Positions 36,839 to 46,582 are shown, counted from the first letter of the stretch. The stretch: DNA of 64,000 nt from Aureispira sp. CCB-QB1 (GCA_945870185.1 CAMBRK010000005.1:60787-124786); one strand, 5' to 3'. Notes: a model not told the origin generated them from the letters alone. Made by a program: numbers and translations.

Positions 36839-39508
36839 TCAATCCTCAGCACGAATTAACCTAAATGAATCCAGCATGGCACGATTAACATAAATATTCA
36901 TATTATTGTTCCAAGGTTCAAATTTTAATGTAAAGCGATTCGGTCCTTTCTGTAAAACGATAGGTAAATGATTACTAAAACCCCAATCAGACCATTCATC
37001 AGTACCACGTTGAGGAAATACAAATATGCCTTTGTATTGGCAATCGTGATATAAGCTTCTAAGAGCGCATTTATTATCAGTATTCCATGGTCCTGAGCCA
37101 TTGGAATACCTGAAGTCTGCGATATAGTTTCCAGATTCTGGCACATCTAGCGTAAAATCAATTTCTTGATGCTGATCGTTCGAAATTTCGATAAAACCAT
37201 CATTCATATATCCAGAATAAGGCAAATTTGACTTTTGTACACTTTGTTCCATTGGGAAAACTATAACCTTATTCATAGGATAGACTAAAACGGGTTCACT
37301 AATAAAAGACTCATAACCTTGTTTATCAACAGCACTAACAGCGTAACCTGCGATTTCTGACTCAGATATTTGGACAGCAGTCTCCTGTGCATTTTGCCAA
37401 AAAGCACCATTTTTATAGATTGTATATTGTACTGCTTCAGGTATAACTTCCCATTGTAGCATACTATTTTGTTGTTTTACTACAGGATTAGGAAGCGAAA
37501 AATGATTGGATGTTACATTGATATTTTGCTGATCAAAGGTGATATTGTCAAGCTCAATTTCAATATTTTGAACTCCTGTGGATGAAGCATTTATATATGG
37601 TTTTGGGTATGTTAGCCCATTTATCTTAAATGTTTTGATGTTTCTTCCGTACCCTTTCACTTTGATATTCAGGATAGCATTTCTATATTTAAAACCAGTT
37701 AAAGTCTTTGTACCTCCATAAGCCTTAGGAATCACAGGTGTAAATGTGATACCGTCTTCTTCAAAATTCATTCCCATAAAAACTTTGTGGACCATAGCCA
37801 GATTACCTGCCATACTCCATAACATACGGTCAGAATTAATCTCTGTACCTTTAAAATCGCCCGAATGAGCTACAAAATTTTCATAATTAGTCAGAAATAA
37901 TCCTCCTGCTCTATATATTGATGCCAGCCCGTGATTTAAAGCTTTCTCATTACCAGACTTAGCTGCGGCAAGATTCCAGTAAGACTGTACAAATGGCCAT
38001 ACTGCATTGTTGTGATAAGGTGGTATGCCAGGTATATGTGGATAAATACAACTAGCTCCAAAGGATGTAAGTGGAGATTTAGTCATAATAGATGTAGACT
38101 GATTACTATCTGCTATATCAAAAATAATAGAAAGCGCCTCGCCCAAAGCCTCAAATCGATCAGATTTAATCAAATCTTTGCGCCCGTATCGATACTGAGC
38201 GTAATATCCCCTTTGGGGCATCCAAAGATTTTCATTGATTGCTGTTTTTATTTTTTCGGCTCTTCTTTCGTATTCAGCATATGGTTTACCGAGTATTTTT
38301 GCCATAGAGGCCAAAATCATATGAGCTTGGTAATGCACTGCATTGGTTCCTAAGTTTTCCGAATGATAGATATCTGCATTATTCATCCATTTTGGATAAG
38401 TCTGTTCTCTCCAGTCCAAAAACGATGATTCACCTTTGTACAATCCTGAAGTAGAAGCAAGGGTGAAGTAATCATCTTCTAAGGTATTTTTTATGATTTC
38501 ATAGGATTGCACCAACCAATCTCGTTCTCCGGTGACTTTGTAAATCTCCCACGCTGCCAATGCCCAAGTAGTTCTGTCAGATGATACGGGCCATGCTCCA
38601 CCTGAACCAGTATCCTGAATGATCCTATCTCTACGCACTTTTTTCATCAGGCTGATTTTTGCTATCTCCGGTTCGTGATAGGCAAAGGCCAAAAATATAC
38701 TGTAAGATATATCTCTGGTCCATACACCGCTCCATTTGGCTCCTGTTCGTAGTGTACTATCGGGTTCGATATTCCTTTTTGCCTCTTCCAATGACAAATT
38801 ATACAATGCATCTACTATAGGTTGCTCAGACTTATAAATAGGTTTATCTGATGTATCCCAAGATTTTTGCCAATGCGCTACTTCTTGCTGCATGTCTGAA
38901 TAGGGATTCATATTGAGTGTGATGGTATATATCTGATCTTCGCCACTATGTACTAATTGTAAACCTTTTCCTCCAAGACCCACAAAATCCCAACTCAAAG
39001 GATCAGCACTACCCGCGATGTAAAAACCTTTAAAATCAGATTTTGCAATTCGAGTACCATTGTAGGTTTCATAATATCCTTTTTGGTCAAACTGTGATAT
39101 CACAGGAGACATGTCTACTCTAAAAGTATAAGTGTGATTGGGTCGTAAAAAAGTATTGGGCTTTTCAGTAATCCTTGTAGGTATCTCTCCAAATGTGATC
39201 AAAGGTGATTGGTAGTCTGTATCACCGATGATAACCTGATGATCTACCCCAAAAGGAAGTTCATTATCCTTTTCATTAATCGAAAACTTAAAACTCACCA
39301 ATCTGGAATAGTTGTCGCTGGCTGGGCTTTTATAATTGGAACTGATATGTTCTGCACTCTGTATTACTGCACGATTATTCCCTTGTATGACTTCATTTTT
39401 TTTAAGCGTAAATGCGTCAGATTTGTACAATATATCGTTTTGGCTCATTTTTGTAGATTTGCATGAAACCACCAAAGCGGCAATAGCAATAATGGTCAAA
39501 ATTCTCAT
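36839..39508 (-). CDS. Lipoprotein with six-hairpin (MGH1-like) glycosidase domain
   Basis: An 889-residue lipoprotein (MRILTIIAIAALVVSCKST). The central part, about residues 225-590, has the alternating helices of an (alpha/alpha)6 glycosidase: KWSGVWTRDISYSIFLAFAYHEPE, DTGSGGAWPVSSDRTTWALAAWEIY, FLDWREQTYPKWMNNAD, NLGTNAVHYQAHMILASMAKILG and IPPYHNNAVWPFVQSYWNLAAAKSG. Acidic residues in WTRD, DWRE and the later TEINSDRM could be catalytic, as in MGH1/GH63/GH78-like enzymes. Beta domains lie on both sides, and the C-terminal 110 residues resemble a carbohydrate-binding module. It is 34 bases upstream of the PKD gene and may share its transcript. The sugar specificity is unknown. Confidence 0.82.
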   Translation of the reverse strand: MRILTIIAIAALVVSCKSTKMSQNDILYKSDAFTLKKNEVIQGNNRAVIQSAEHISSNYKSPASDNYSRLVSFKFSINEKDNELPFGVDHQVIIGDTDYQSPLITFGEIPTRITEKPNTFLRPNHTYTFRVDMSPVISQFDQKGYYETYNGTRIAKSDFKGFYIAGSADPLSWDFVGLGGKGLQLVHSGEDQIYTITLNMNPYSDMQQEVAHWQKSWDTSDKPIYKSEQPIVDALYNLSLEEAKRNIEPDSTLRTGAKWSGVWTRDISYSIFLAFAYHEPEIAKISLMKKVRRDRIIQDTGSGGAWPVSSDRTTWALAAWEIYKVTGERDWLVQSYEIIKNTLEDDYFTLASTSGLYKGESSFLDWREQTYPKWMNNADIYHSENLGTNAVHYQAHMILASMAKILGKPYAEYERRAEKIKTAINENLWMPQRGYYAQYRYGRKDLIKSDRFEALGEALSIIFDIADSNQSTSIMTKSPLTSFGASCIYPHIPGIPPYHNNAVWPFVQSYWNLAAAKSGNEKALNHGLASIYRAGGLFLTNYENFVAHSGDFKGTEINSDRMLWSMAGNLAMVHKVFMGMNFEEDGITFTPVIPKAYGGTKTLTGFKYRNAILNIKVKGYGRNIKTFKINGLTYPKPYINASSTGVQNIEIELDNITFDQQNINVTSNHFSLPNPVVKQQNSMLQWEVIPEAVQYTIYKNGAFWQNAQETAVQISESEIAGYAVSAVDKQGYESFISEPVLVYPMNKVIVFPMEQSVQKSNLPYSGYMNDGFIEISNDQHQEIDFTLDVPESGNYIADFRYSNGSGPWNTDNKCALRSLYHDCQYKGIFVFPQRGTDEWSDWGFSNHLPIVLQKGPNRFTLKFEPWNNNMNIYVNRAMLDSFRLIRAED

Positions 39509-39540
39509 AAAAATAAATTGACCACAAATATAACAAAATA

Positions 39541-40137
39541 TTATGTCTCACTCAGCCACTTTCCCCAAATACTTTGGTCAATGTAGGGAACTTGACATTG
39601 TACACATACTTCCATGGTATGGCCTGTGCCACCGGTTTTGGGCATCGACAAATCGTCATAAAATATAGCGAAGCTAATCGCAGGGTGACCTTGAACTCCC
39701 ATGACTTTGATGGTATCCCGAATAATAAATGCAACTTTATCTGTAAATCTGTTTCGCTCACCGTCCAAGTATCTTTTCAGAAGGTCTTTTGTCTTTTTAT
39801 TGAGTGCGGATAGGGTGACGATATCAGGATAGGATGACAAGTCTATCTGATCGAGACTCAGTGTATGACCTGCCAAATTGGATTTGCTCCGATGACCATC
39901 AAATGGGATGAACACTTCCAGTTTTTGGGAATTAATTGCAGCTACACCTTGGCTAAAATATAGATCAGCACCATTGGCATTGCCACTTCTGAAGGTGGCA
40001 TATTGCATTTTTTGAGCGAGTACTTGGCCCAAAGCTTTTAAATGGGCTTGGTCTTCTAATGGTACAATACGTTTACCTTCGAGCAAAATGATGCTACCTG
40101 GAAAATCATATTGGGCAATAAACTGGTCAAGTGTCAT
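39541..40137 (-). CDS. SLOG/DprA-like Rossmann-fold protein
   Basis: A 198-residue soluble protein. MQYATFRSGNANGADLYFSQGVAA near residue 45 and the C-terminal GGTGHTMEVCVQCQVPYIDQ near 167 match the two nucleotide-binding motifs of the SLOG superfamily (the GGxxGxD and GGTxxT loops of DprA, LOG and TIR-linked sensor domains). VFIPFDGHRS lies between them. SLOG domains sense or cleave nucleotide-derived ligands, and some work in anti-phage systems. Here the gene follows a small gene with an 11-base overlap and has no adjacent effector such as a nuclease or pore. Annotation to family is fair; function is unknown. Confidence 0.68.
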   Translation of the reverse strand: MTLDQFIAQYDFPGSIILLEGKRIVPLEDQAHLKALGQVLAQKMQYATFRSGNANGADLYFSQGVAAINSQKLEVFIPFDGHRSKSNLAGHTLSLDQIDLSSYPDIVTLSALNKKTKDLLKRYLDGERNRFTDKVAFIIRDTIKVMGVQGHPAISFAIFYDDLSMPKTGGTGHTMEVCVQCQVPYIDQSIWGKWLSET

Positions 40138-40318
40138 TGGTTTTTACTGTTTTATTGTATGGAAAATTACTCATCATAATCAGGCCAAAAAGATTTATAA
40201 AAATGATGTACAGCTTCAGCATTTCACTGTTTTCCAGATTGTCCACTTCTTCTTCACGATGATAAAGAGCGGCACATTCGTTTATTTCTTGCATGAGTTG
40301 CGTGTAGGTGGTGATCAT
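40127..40318 (-). CDS. Small hypothetical protein upstream of the SLOG gene
   Basis: A 63-residue frame starting ATG 40318 (MITTYTQLMQEINECAALYHREEEVDN), with a hydrophobic stretch near residues 36-51 (YIIFINLFGLIMMSNF). The N-terminal part is acidic and helical. Its stop overlaps the SLOG gene's start by 11 bases on the same strand, which supports a real coupled gene. No family is recognised. It could be a small membrane partner, but a random frame of this length is possible. Confidence 0.45.
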   Translation of the reverse strand: MITTYTQLMQEINECAALYHREEEVDNLENSEMLKLYIIFINLFGLIMMSNFPYNKTVKTNDT

Positions 40319-40465
40319 GGATGGGATTGATTTAATGGGTCATGACTATTAGAATTTGTTTGGATTCAAGTTTTTAAAAATCAATTATTTTGAAATAATA
40401 TGATAGTAGCAATTAAATAAGATTTTAATTCTTTCCATTTCAATATCTTGGAAAACATCAAATCC

Positions 40466-40759
40466 TCACTGAGTTTCAATAAATCTCAATCCTTCTGATT
40501 GTAATAGTTGTCTTAATTCATTGTTAATAGCAGGATCTTTAAAATTTCTAGTAACTAAATGTAGTTTTAGTCTTTTATTATATGTGCTATAACTAAATAA
40601 TTTACCAATCTGTGAATTTTGCAAAATAACATAAGGGTGTGTTTTACTATGGCGCACATTCAACTTGGGGTAATTTAATAAATTCATCAAATTCAGTAAT
40701 TTATTTATTAAACTCAGGCAATAAAATATCTCTGTATTTTTGAAAATACTCATCAACAA
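40466..40759 (-). CDS. Short hypothetical ORF (possibly a remnant)
   Basis: A 97-codon frame. The C-terminal half (LKLHLVTRNFKDPAINNELRQLLQSEGLRFIETQ) looks like real protein, while the N-terminal part (SLINKLLNLMNLLNYPKLN) is low in complexity and lacks a clear start context. It lies in a stretch of AT-rich DNA with several weak frames, and may be the 3' end of a decayed gene. No family is recognised. Confidence 0.35.
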   Translation of the reverse strand: MLMSIFKNTEIFYCLSLINKLLNLMNLLNYPKLNVRHSKTHPYVILQNSQIGKLFSYSTYNKRLKLHLVTRNFKDPAINNELRQLLQSEGLRFIETQ

Positions 40760-40838
40760 CTGTTATAATTCTTTTTTCTATGGTTTTGTTTGATTTATAT
40801 ACAAATGAATCAATGATTGTATTCGAAGTATATTCCCC

Positions 40839-41183
40839 TTAACTGTACGTTGAAATTAAATAACCATCTTCACTGAAATTTTGGGTTAAATCAATTTTAC
40901 CTCCTACGTCAATAGTAAAATTTTTACTTTTAATTTTTCCATCTACATAAAAATGATATACATTTTTTGCTAACAATTCAGTGGGCTCAATTTCTCCTAA
41001 TTCTTCATTTGCCAATTGTTCCTTAATAATAACTTTTTTAATTTTGCCTTTAAGTTCAAGATCTGAAGTATTTCTTATCACCTGAGCAAATGATAAATGG
41101 CTGTAAACTAAAAATCCGAAAATTATCAGGATCAAGTTATCAGATTTAGTGATTTCTATCCAATATCCTTTTTGATTTTTCAT
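40839..41183 (-). CDS. Hypothetical exported protein
   Basis: A 114-residue frame with a hydrophobic segment and probable cleavage site near residues 17-34 (LILIIFGFLVYSHLSFAQ), then a polar domain (LELKGKIKKVIIKEQLANEEL, then FYVDGKIKSKNFTID). This resembles the start of repeat proteins that describe text-like strand pairs (YD or MORN-like), here cut to one or two units. The signal peptide begins late because of a 16-residue polar leader, so the true start may be internal. No function assigned. Confidence 0.5.
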   Translation of the reverse strand: MKNQKGYWIEITKSDNLILIIFGFLVYSHLSFAQVIRNTSDLELKGKIKKVIIKEQLANEELGEIEPTELLAKNVYHFYVDGKIKSKNFTIDVGGKIDLTQNFSEDGYLISTYS

Positions 41184-41239
41184 AAATTATAAATTGTTTG
41201 TTTGTTAAAAATTCATTAAATTGAACTTTATTTAAAAAA

Positions 41240-41728
41240 CTATAGATTATTCCCAAAAAATGCATCCATTTCCTCCTCAAACACACCCGTGGGTATCCGA
41301 TGACCCAAAGTATTTCTCCACTTAATGTCCATATCTCCTTTTTCATGGGTGGCGAGCCAGGCTACATTTTGTATGGGATCGATGATATCGTCTTGACCTC
41401 CGATGATCACTCGTAAGTAGGTATCTCTTGCTTTATCCATGGCGGGCAAGTCAATGCCTACACTACGAAATGGCAGCGCAGGATTGAACAATAAGGAAGG
41501 CAGTCTGAGATGCAAGGATAGGTGATATCCCATACATCCTCCCATGGAGGTACCGATGATGATGTCGACTTTTTCTTCATTTGCTATGGTGAGCAAGTCA
41601 TAATAAGCCTGTGGATTGGCTCTATAGTCCATACGTGGGACTACAACATGTGTATGTTTGGAAAGTATGGTACGTTTTTCATCACTCAAAAAACCATCCA
41701 ACCCATGTATATATAGTGTTTTAGACAT
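41240..41728 (-). CDS. YqiA-like alpha/beta hydrolase (esterase)
   Basis: A 162-residue compact hydrolase. LYIHGLDGFLSDEK at the start is the oxyanion-hole region, GTSMGG holds the serine nucleophile at S61, GGQDDIIDP near residue 115 provides the acid, and LGHRIP near 145 the histidine. This is the YqiA/UPF0227 family of small esterases. It lies upstream of the small exported protein on the same strand. Natural substrate unknown. Confidence 0.83.
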   Translation of the reverse strand: MSKTLYIHGLDGFLSDEKRTILSKHTHVVVPRMDYRANPQAYYDLLTIANEEKVDIIIGTSMGGCMGYHLSLHLRLPSLLFNPALPFRSVGIDLPAMDKARDTYLRVIIGGQDDIIDPIQNVAWLATHEKGDMDIKWRNTLGHRIPTGVFEEEMDAFFGNNL

Positions 41729-41862
41729 ATCAAGGTAATATCAAATATTTTAAGCAAAAATACATAAAATATTTGATATTACCAAATTCTCCATAGAGTA
41801 AATTTGAATAAATTCATTCTATGGAAACAACATATGTGTTTCATTTATACTTAGCTATGGTA

Positions 41863-44298
41863 CTATCCTCCTACCCTCTTGCTTTCAGACTCTATGCCTG
41901 TAGATCTTTTTCTGGATTTGACGTTTTTATTTCCCAAGTCGTATGAAAGACTGATGCTGCCCCTGCGACTATCCCAATTACCTTGACCTACACCTACCTG
42001 ACCATTAAATCTGGATACTCCGCTCCAACCGCTTTGGTAGGTGACGTCATTTGCACTGACTCTGATATTGAGATTATCATTGAGAAATCTTCTTTGCAGT
42101 CCAAAGTTTAAACTGTAGCTCGGGTCATACAAAAATACGCCGCCCCAAACTCCAGGACCAGAATACCATCCTGATATCTCTCCTTTCCATTTTTTGCCCA
42201 GATTAAAGGTGTGCTGCTGGAAAAAACTGTAGGAACCTGCTTGTACGTCTACAATCTTTCCATCACCATAATCGGCCTGATTGTCGGTATAGCTAGCAGA
42301 AAAATTCATATACGCATTCCACCATTTGGTGATATCTACAGGCAATGAAATATTAGCACTATACAACTTTTGGGTAGCAAGATTGTCCCAACTAATAAAA
42401 CCTGCACGTGGATCTATCTCATCAGGGCCTATCAATCTGGTGATCTGATCTGTAGTGAGACTGTAAGCCAGTTTAAATGAATATCTGTATTCCAGGGTGT
42501 AACCCAACTCTACATTATTGACGAATTCAGGCGCCAATGCTTTGTTTCCGGTAGCGTAGGACAGCTCACTGAGTTGCTCTCTGAACGGGTTCAACACATT
42601 ATAATCTGGTCTATTGATTCTCCTACCATAATTCAGTGCAAAAGCATGCTCGGGCTTATACTGATATGTCAATCCTGCTGATGGAAAAAAACTGACATAA
42701 TTAAATTGGGTTGGGTCTTCTTCTAAGTCCGGGACAAAAGCGATCAATTCTCCAACTGCATCGGTATGCTCTACCCTCAAGCCAGCTGATGCATTCCATT
42801 TTGCATTCAAATCTCTGCTGTAGTTTCCATATCCGGCCCATACATTTTCTGTATATAAAAATTGATTGGAACGTCTGTTGTTTTGTGTTTCAATCTTATT
42901 TTCTATGTTAAAAAAACGGAACGTATTATCTGTTATGACATTACTATATTTGGTTCCTGCACCCAAACTTCCTCCCCAAAGTTTGGTTTCGTAGTCTGCC
43001 TTAAAAGTAGCTATGTCTATATCTACAGGGGTTTCATAGGAGTTGATACGCTCACTTACGATATCCGTTTCCGTTGGATTAAAATAAAAATTGGGTTGAT
43101 AGTGATCTGAAAAATTACGAAATCGACCGTAGTCTGCATCCACATTTACCCTATGTTTTCCTGATTCAAAAGCATAATTGATATTGAAGGTCATTTGGTT
43201 TCTATCTGACTCCGATGTATTGGGAGCGCTAAGGATGCTGTCTATTTTGGTGGGATTGGACTCCGGTGAGATGAGTGTTTTATTATTGCTTAGGCCAGTA
43301 GAAAAATTTTGCTGTCCACTTACTAAAAATCCAATGGTGTGCATCTTACTGATAAAAAAGTCTGTGCCCCATCTGCCATCAAAACCATTATAATCTGCAG
43401 TACTCCTGTTGGTTTCATCCAACCTGATTTTATTTTGATAGGTATCAAAAATCATTTCATTCCATCTGATACCTTGATTGTATCCTGCTGCACCAAAAGT
43501 ATTCATCCATTTGTTACGGTAATTGCCATTGGTATTGAGATTCCCTTGTCCATATCTCCCGTGCCCGTAGGTGCCACTTATCGATCCGTTGGCGCCCAGG
43601 TTTTTATCTTTTTTAAGTCTAATATCAATAATTCCTGCATTACCTTGGGCTTCATATTTGGCACCGGGATTAGAGATAATATCGATTTTGTCTATTTGCT
43701 CTGCGGTAAGATTTTGCAAATAATTAGACAAGTCATCTCCACTAAGAGGTATCCTTTTGCCATCGACATAGATCAGGACTCCAGCCCTGCCCAATACTGA
43801 AATATTGTTGTTGTTGTCTACCAATACACCCGGCGCTTTACGAAGTAAATTCAAGCCATTGTCACCAGTTGAGTTTATAGTCCCTTGCACATTAAAGACC
43901 GTGCGATCAGCCTTTACTTCTACTATAGCTCTTTGGGCACTAATGGTGACTTCTTCGAGTTGTAGTCCTTTGGTCATCATGATAGCATCAATGGTGTGAA
44001 GTACTCCTTCAAGATTGAATACATACGTTTTATAATCAGTATATCCAATAAAGCCTATTTCTGCAAAATAGCTACCTCTTTTTATGTTTTCAAAAGTAAA
44101 TAAACCATTTTCATCGGTGGTCTCTGCTTTTACTATGGAGGTGTCCAAAGCATTATACAAAACTACAGATGCATAAGAAACAGGTTGGTTGTTTTCTTCT
44201 ATCACTTTTCCTTTCACTTTGCCTTCTTGACTAATTAAATCAAAGCTAAATCCAAGGATGACTAAAATTACCAATACACTACATTGCTTGTTGGACAT
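41863..44298 (-). CDS. TonB-dependent receptor, outer-membrane beta-barrel family
   Basis: An 811-residue outer-membrane receptor. ATG 44298 (MSNKQCSVLVILVILGFSFDLISQ) gives a signal peptide; the longer frame to 44355 adds a non-signal leader and is rejected. A carboxypeptidase-regulatory-like domain (GKVKGKVIEENNQPVSYASVVLYN, to about residue 105) is followed by the plug (LEEVTISAQRAIVEVKADRTVFNV... VLGRAGVLIYVDGKRIPLSGDDL... IDIISNPGAKYEAQGNAGIIDIRLKK) and the OMP_b-brl_3 barrel to the end. No SusD partner is adjacent, so it belongs to the SusD-independent type. Its ligand (metal chelate, peptide or other) is not evident. Confidence 0.92.
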   Translation of the reverse strand: MSNKQCSVLVILVILGFSFDLISQEGKVKGKVIEENNQPVSYASVVLYNALDTSIVKAETTDENGLFTFENIKRGSYFAEIGFIGYTDYKTYVFNLEGVLHTIDAIMMTKGLQLEEVTISAQRAIVEVKADRTVFNVQGTINSTGDNGLNLLRKAPGVLVDNNNNISVLGRAGVLIYVDGKRIPLSGDDLSNYLQNLTAEQIDKIDIISNPGAKYEAQGNAGIIDIRLKKDKNLGANGSISGTYGHGRYGQGNLNTNGNYRNKWMNTFGAAGYNQGIRWNEMIFDTYQNKIRLDETNRSTADYNGFDGRWGTDFFISKMHTIGFLVSGQQNFSTGLSNNKTLISPESNPTKIDSILSAPNTSESDRNQMTFNINYAFESGKHRVNVDADYGRFRNFSDHYQPNFYFNPTETDIVSERINSYETPVDIDIATFKADYETKLWGGSLGAGTKYSNVITDNTFRFFNIENKIETQNNRRSNQFLYTENVWAGYGNYSRDLNAKWNASAGLRVEHTDAVGELIAFVPDLEEDPTQFNYVSFFPSAGLTYQYKPEHAFALNYGRRINRPDYNVLNPFREQLSELSYATGNKALAPEFVNNVELGYTLEYRYSFKLAYSLTTDQITRLIGPDEIDPRAGFISWDNLATQKLYSANISLPVDITKWWNAYMNFSASYTDNQADYGDGKIVDVQAGSYSFFQQHTFNLGKKWKGEISGWYSGPGVWGGVFLYDPSYSLNFGLQRRFLNDNLNIRVSANDVTYQSGWSGVSRFNGQVGVGQGNWDSRRGSISLSYDLGNKNVKSRKRSTGIESESKRVGG

Positions 44299-44355
44299 AA
44301 AACGCTTTTGGGTTTTGAATGGATTAAAGACCACAAAAGAGACAAAAAGTTGCAA

Positions 44356-44997
44356 ATATTAATACATTATATCGACACAATTCAAAATATATCCGATGAA
44401 CTAATTTTTTTTTGTATTAAATTGCAGAAATCAGAGCATACCAAAACTATTTTAAAGAATGTTTCGTTTAAAGATAAGAAATCTCCATCGATATTGGCAA
44501 CTTATAAAAAAGTGTGGTTTTTAATTTTTCTGACTTATTCGTTTTCCATCGGATATGTACTGCAGCAAAAAATTACTACAAAAATTGAAATCGCACCTGC
44601 TGCCATAACCCAAAACCACATTTTTGACAGTTACCATGTTGTCGAAAATAATTACACACCATTTCAAATACAACAAATATCTTCTTCTCCACTGCAGGCA
44701 GATATCTCTATTGAAGCAATCTTTGGTATTTTTGACTATAATGTCCAAATGCCAAGAAATTGTATTTCAATATTTGATTATGATGTGAAAGGTAGATTGT
44801 ATCTGATTATCAAAAGATTTATCTTTCCCCATCATACCTTTTGGTAAAAAATCCTAACTCCAAGGAAATAAATATTCTAATATTGGCTATTACCTAAATT
44901 TAAAAAATAGGTTTTAATAATCAATATTCTCATCTCGCATTTGATGAATAAATCAAAGATTCATCAATAACTATTCATATTTATAAAATAAAAAATA
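44356..44997. other. Long intergenic region with a weak open frame
   Basis: This 642-base region holds the promoter of the minus-strand receptor gene. A plus-strand frame (44284-44847) crosses it but starts with TTG inside the receptor gene and has no ATG for most of its length. Parts look protein-like (KVWFLIFLTYSFSIGYVLQQK), so it could be a decayed gene. A hairpin with TTGATGAAT (44941-44949) and ATTCATCAA (44959-44967) precedes the gene at 44998. Confidence 0.35.
44941..44967. promoter_or_regulatory. 27-base inverted repeat upstream of the gene at 44998
   Basis: TTGATGAAT and ATTCATCAA are perfect 9-bp arms around a 9-base spacer, 30 bases before the next ATG. It could be an operator or a leader hairpin. 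The arms are AT-rich, so chance is not excluded. Confidence 0.35.
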
Positions 44998-45468
44998 ATG
45001 GCAAATATCATTTTAAATATACTACTCGTTGTAGTAGTGATCGTCCCAATGTTGTATTTCTTTTTGGGAGGCAATAAAAAGACAAAAGAAATCCAAACCT
45101 TAAAATTATTATCTACCAAGGTTGGTCTATCTCTTGACACCACAGGTCAATGGCAAAGTGGTGTCATAGGTATGGACAAAAAACAAAACAAACTGTGCTA
45201 TCTTACATCTCCCGATCATGAAAATCTACATATCATCGACATCTATGAGATAGTAAAATGTGAAGTCAGCAAAGTATATCAAAATGCAGAAGCACACAAC
45301 CAAGAGATAAGTATCCTTAAAAAAGTGTATTTATCCATTGTTACTGGCCAAAAGGATGAAAAAATCATTCCTGTTTTTGATGCTTCGATACACACAGAAC
45401 CGGGTACTGATCTTTTTGAAGCCATAGATTGGGCAAAAAAGATTAATAACCAACTAGGTAAAAAATAG
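44998..45468 (+). CDS. Hypothetical single-pass membrane protein
   Basis: A 156-residue protein with one N-terminal membrane helix (IILNILLVVVVIVPMLYFFLGG, about residues 3-24) and a cytosolic domain of about 130 residues (TKVGLSLDTTGQWQSGVIGMDKKQNKLCYLT... IIDIYEIVKCEVSKVYQN). The strand pattern 'G.D...nkl.y......' followed by 'i.l.ei..ce' resembles PH-like or bacterial bPH domains, which is a guess from pattern only. It is followed by a terminator-like hairpin, so transcribed separately from the TerC gene. Confidence 0.72.
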   Translation: MANIILNILLVVVVIVPMLYFFLGGNKKTKEIQTLKLLSTKVGLSLDTTGQWQSGVIGMDKKQNKLCYLTSPDHENLHIIDIYEIVKCEVSKVYQNAEAHNQEISILKKVYLSIVTGQKDEKIIPVFDASIHTEPGTDLFEAIDWAKKINNQLGKK

Positions 45469-45516
45469 CATCAAGCTTACGTGTTCGGAACATAAATCAC
45501 ATCAATTTCTTTGTAC

Positions 45517-45552
45517 ACAGTTGCACCTAGATTATTTTAGGTGTAACTGTTT
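45517..45552 (+). terminator. Terminator-like hairpin after the 44998 gene
   Basis: ACAGTTGCACCTA (45517-45529) pairs with TAGGTGTAACTGT (45538-45550) with one mismatch, around an 8-base loop. The following T run is short, so it may be a weak terminator. Confidence 0.55.
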
Positions 45553-45610
45553 AAAGTCTGATTTTATTAGGGATTAATTTCATTTTCTACAACATAAAAA
45601 TTAACAAACA

Positions 45611-46564
45611 ATGCTTATCTGGTCTCTTTTTTTACTGATGATAGGGATTTTTCTTGCACTTGACCTAGGAGTATTTAATAAAAATGCCCATGAAATTTCC
45701 TATAAAGAAGCCAGTAGGTGGACGCTGATCTGGACATCAATAGGAATTTCATTTAGTGCTATCGTGTATCTGATTTATGCCAATGGCTGGATAGAAGGCT
45801 CATCTAAGACTACAAACCCAATACCGGCTTCTATAGAATATCTTACAGGATATATCATAGAGTTGACCCTAAGTATAGACAATATTTTTGTCATTGCCAT
45901 GATCTTCAAGTCTTTCAAAATACCACTAAAATATCAGCATAGGGTGTTGTTTTGGGGTATCATTGGCGCATTGGTTTTCAGAGGTCTTATGATATTCTTC
46001 GGGGTAGTACTCATCGAAAAATTTACTTGGACTACCTATGTTTTTGGAGCTTTCCTCATTTTTACTGCGGTCAAAATGGTCTTTTCAGATGATGAAAAAG
46101 AATTCGACCCAAAGCAGTCTTTTGTATATAAAACCATCAGAAAGCTGATGCCAGTGACCGGAAGAATAGATGGGCAAAAGTTTTTTATTTCGCGACGAGG
46201 TCTTACCATAGCCACTCCATTGTTTTTGGCCCTTATACTTATAGAACTTACAGATGTACTCTTTGCATTAGATAGCATACCAGCTATACTTGGGATCACT
46301 AGAGATCCATTTTTGGTATTTACTTCCAATATTTTTGCTATCATGGGACTGAGATCTATGTACTTTTTTGTCGCAAATATGCTGGATTCATTTCATTATC
46401 TTAAGTACAGCCTTACAGTCATATTGACTTATGTGGGTATAAAGCTTATCTTGGCCAATCACTATCATCTACCTTTAGGTCTTTCATTAGGATTGATTGC
46501 TGTATCTATTGCGGCAGGGATTTTCTTTTCTTTGAAATATAAAGAAGACCATACCAAACATTAA
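45611..46564 (+). CDS. TerC family integral membrane protein (Alx-like)
   Basis: A 317-residue polytopic membrane protein with about nine helices. The TerC signatures are present: YLTGYIIELTLSIDNIFVIAMIF near residue 75, with acidic residues within the membrane, and LALILIELTDVLFALDSIPAI near residue 205, repeated in the second half. These conserved aspartates and glutamates are thought to bind Mn or Ca ions. The closest described relative is Alx, a manganese exporter under alkaline-induced riboswitch control. I see no obvious yybP-ykoY riboswitch in the 140 bases upstream. Transcribed alone, convergent with thrA. Confidence 0.9.
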   Translation: MLIWSLFLLMIGIFLALDLGVFNKNAHEISYKEASRWTLIWTSIGISFSAIVYLIYANGWIEGSSKTTNPIPASIEYLTGYIIELTLSIDNIFVIAMIFKSFKIPLKYQHRVLFWGIIGALVFRGLMIFFGVVLIEKFTWTTYVFGAFLIFTAVKMVFSDDEKEFDPKQSFVYKTIRKLMPVTGRIDGQKFFISRRGLTIATPLFLALILIELTDVLFALDSIPAILGITRDPFLVFTSNIFAIMGLRSMYFFVANMLDSFHYLKYSLTVILTYVGIKLILANHYHLPLGLSLGLIAVSIAAGIFFSLKYKEDHTKH

Positions 46565-46582
46565 AATAGATTTTACGGCATG

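Noticed and set aside
41101..41112. CTGTAAACTAAA, a 12-base match to one palindrome arm
   Set aside because: It lies inside the coding sequence of the small exported protein and has no mirrored half; it shows that partial matches occur by chance.
44284..44847. 187-codon plus-strand frame upstream of the 44998 gene
   Set aside because: It begins with TTG inside the antisense receptor gene and has no internal ATG for about 150 codons. Some segments look protein-like, so a decayed gene is possible, but I cannot support a CDS.
45469..45610. yybP-ykoY-type manganese riboswitch before the TerC-family gene
   Set aside because: Expected by analogy with alx, but the only structure present is a simple terminator-like hairpin and no conserved junction sequence is visible.
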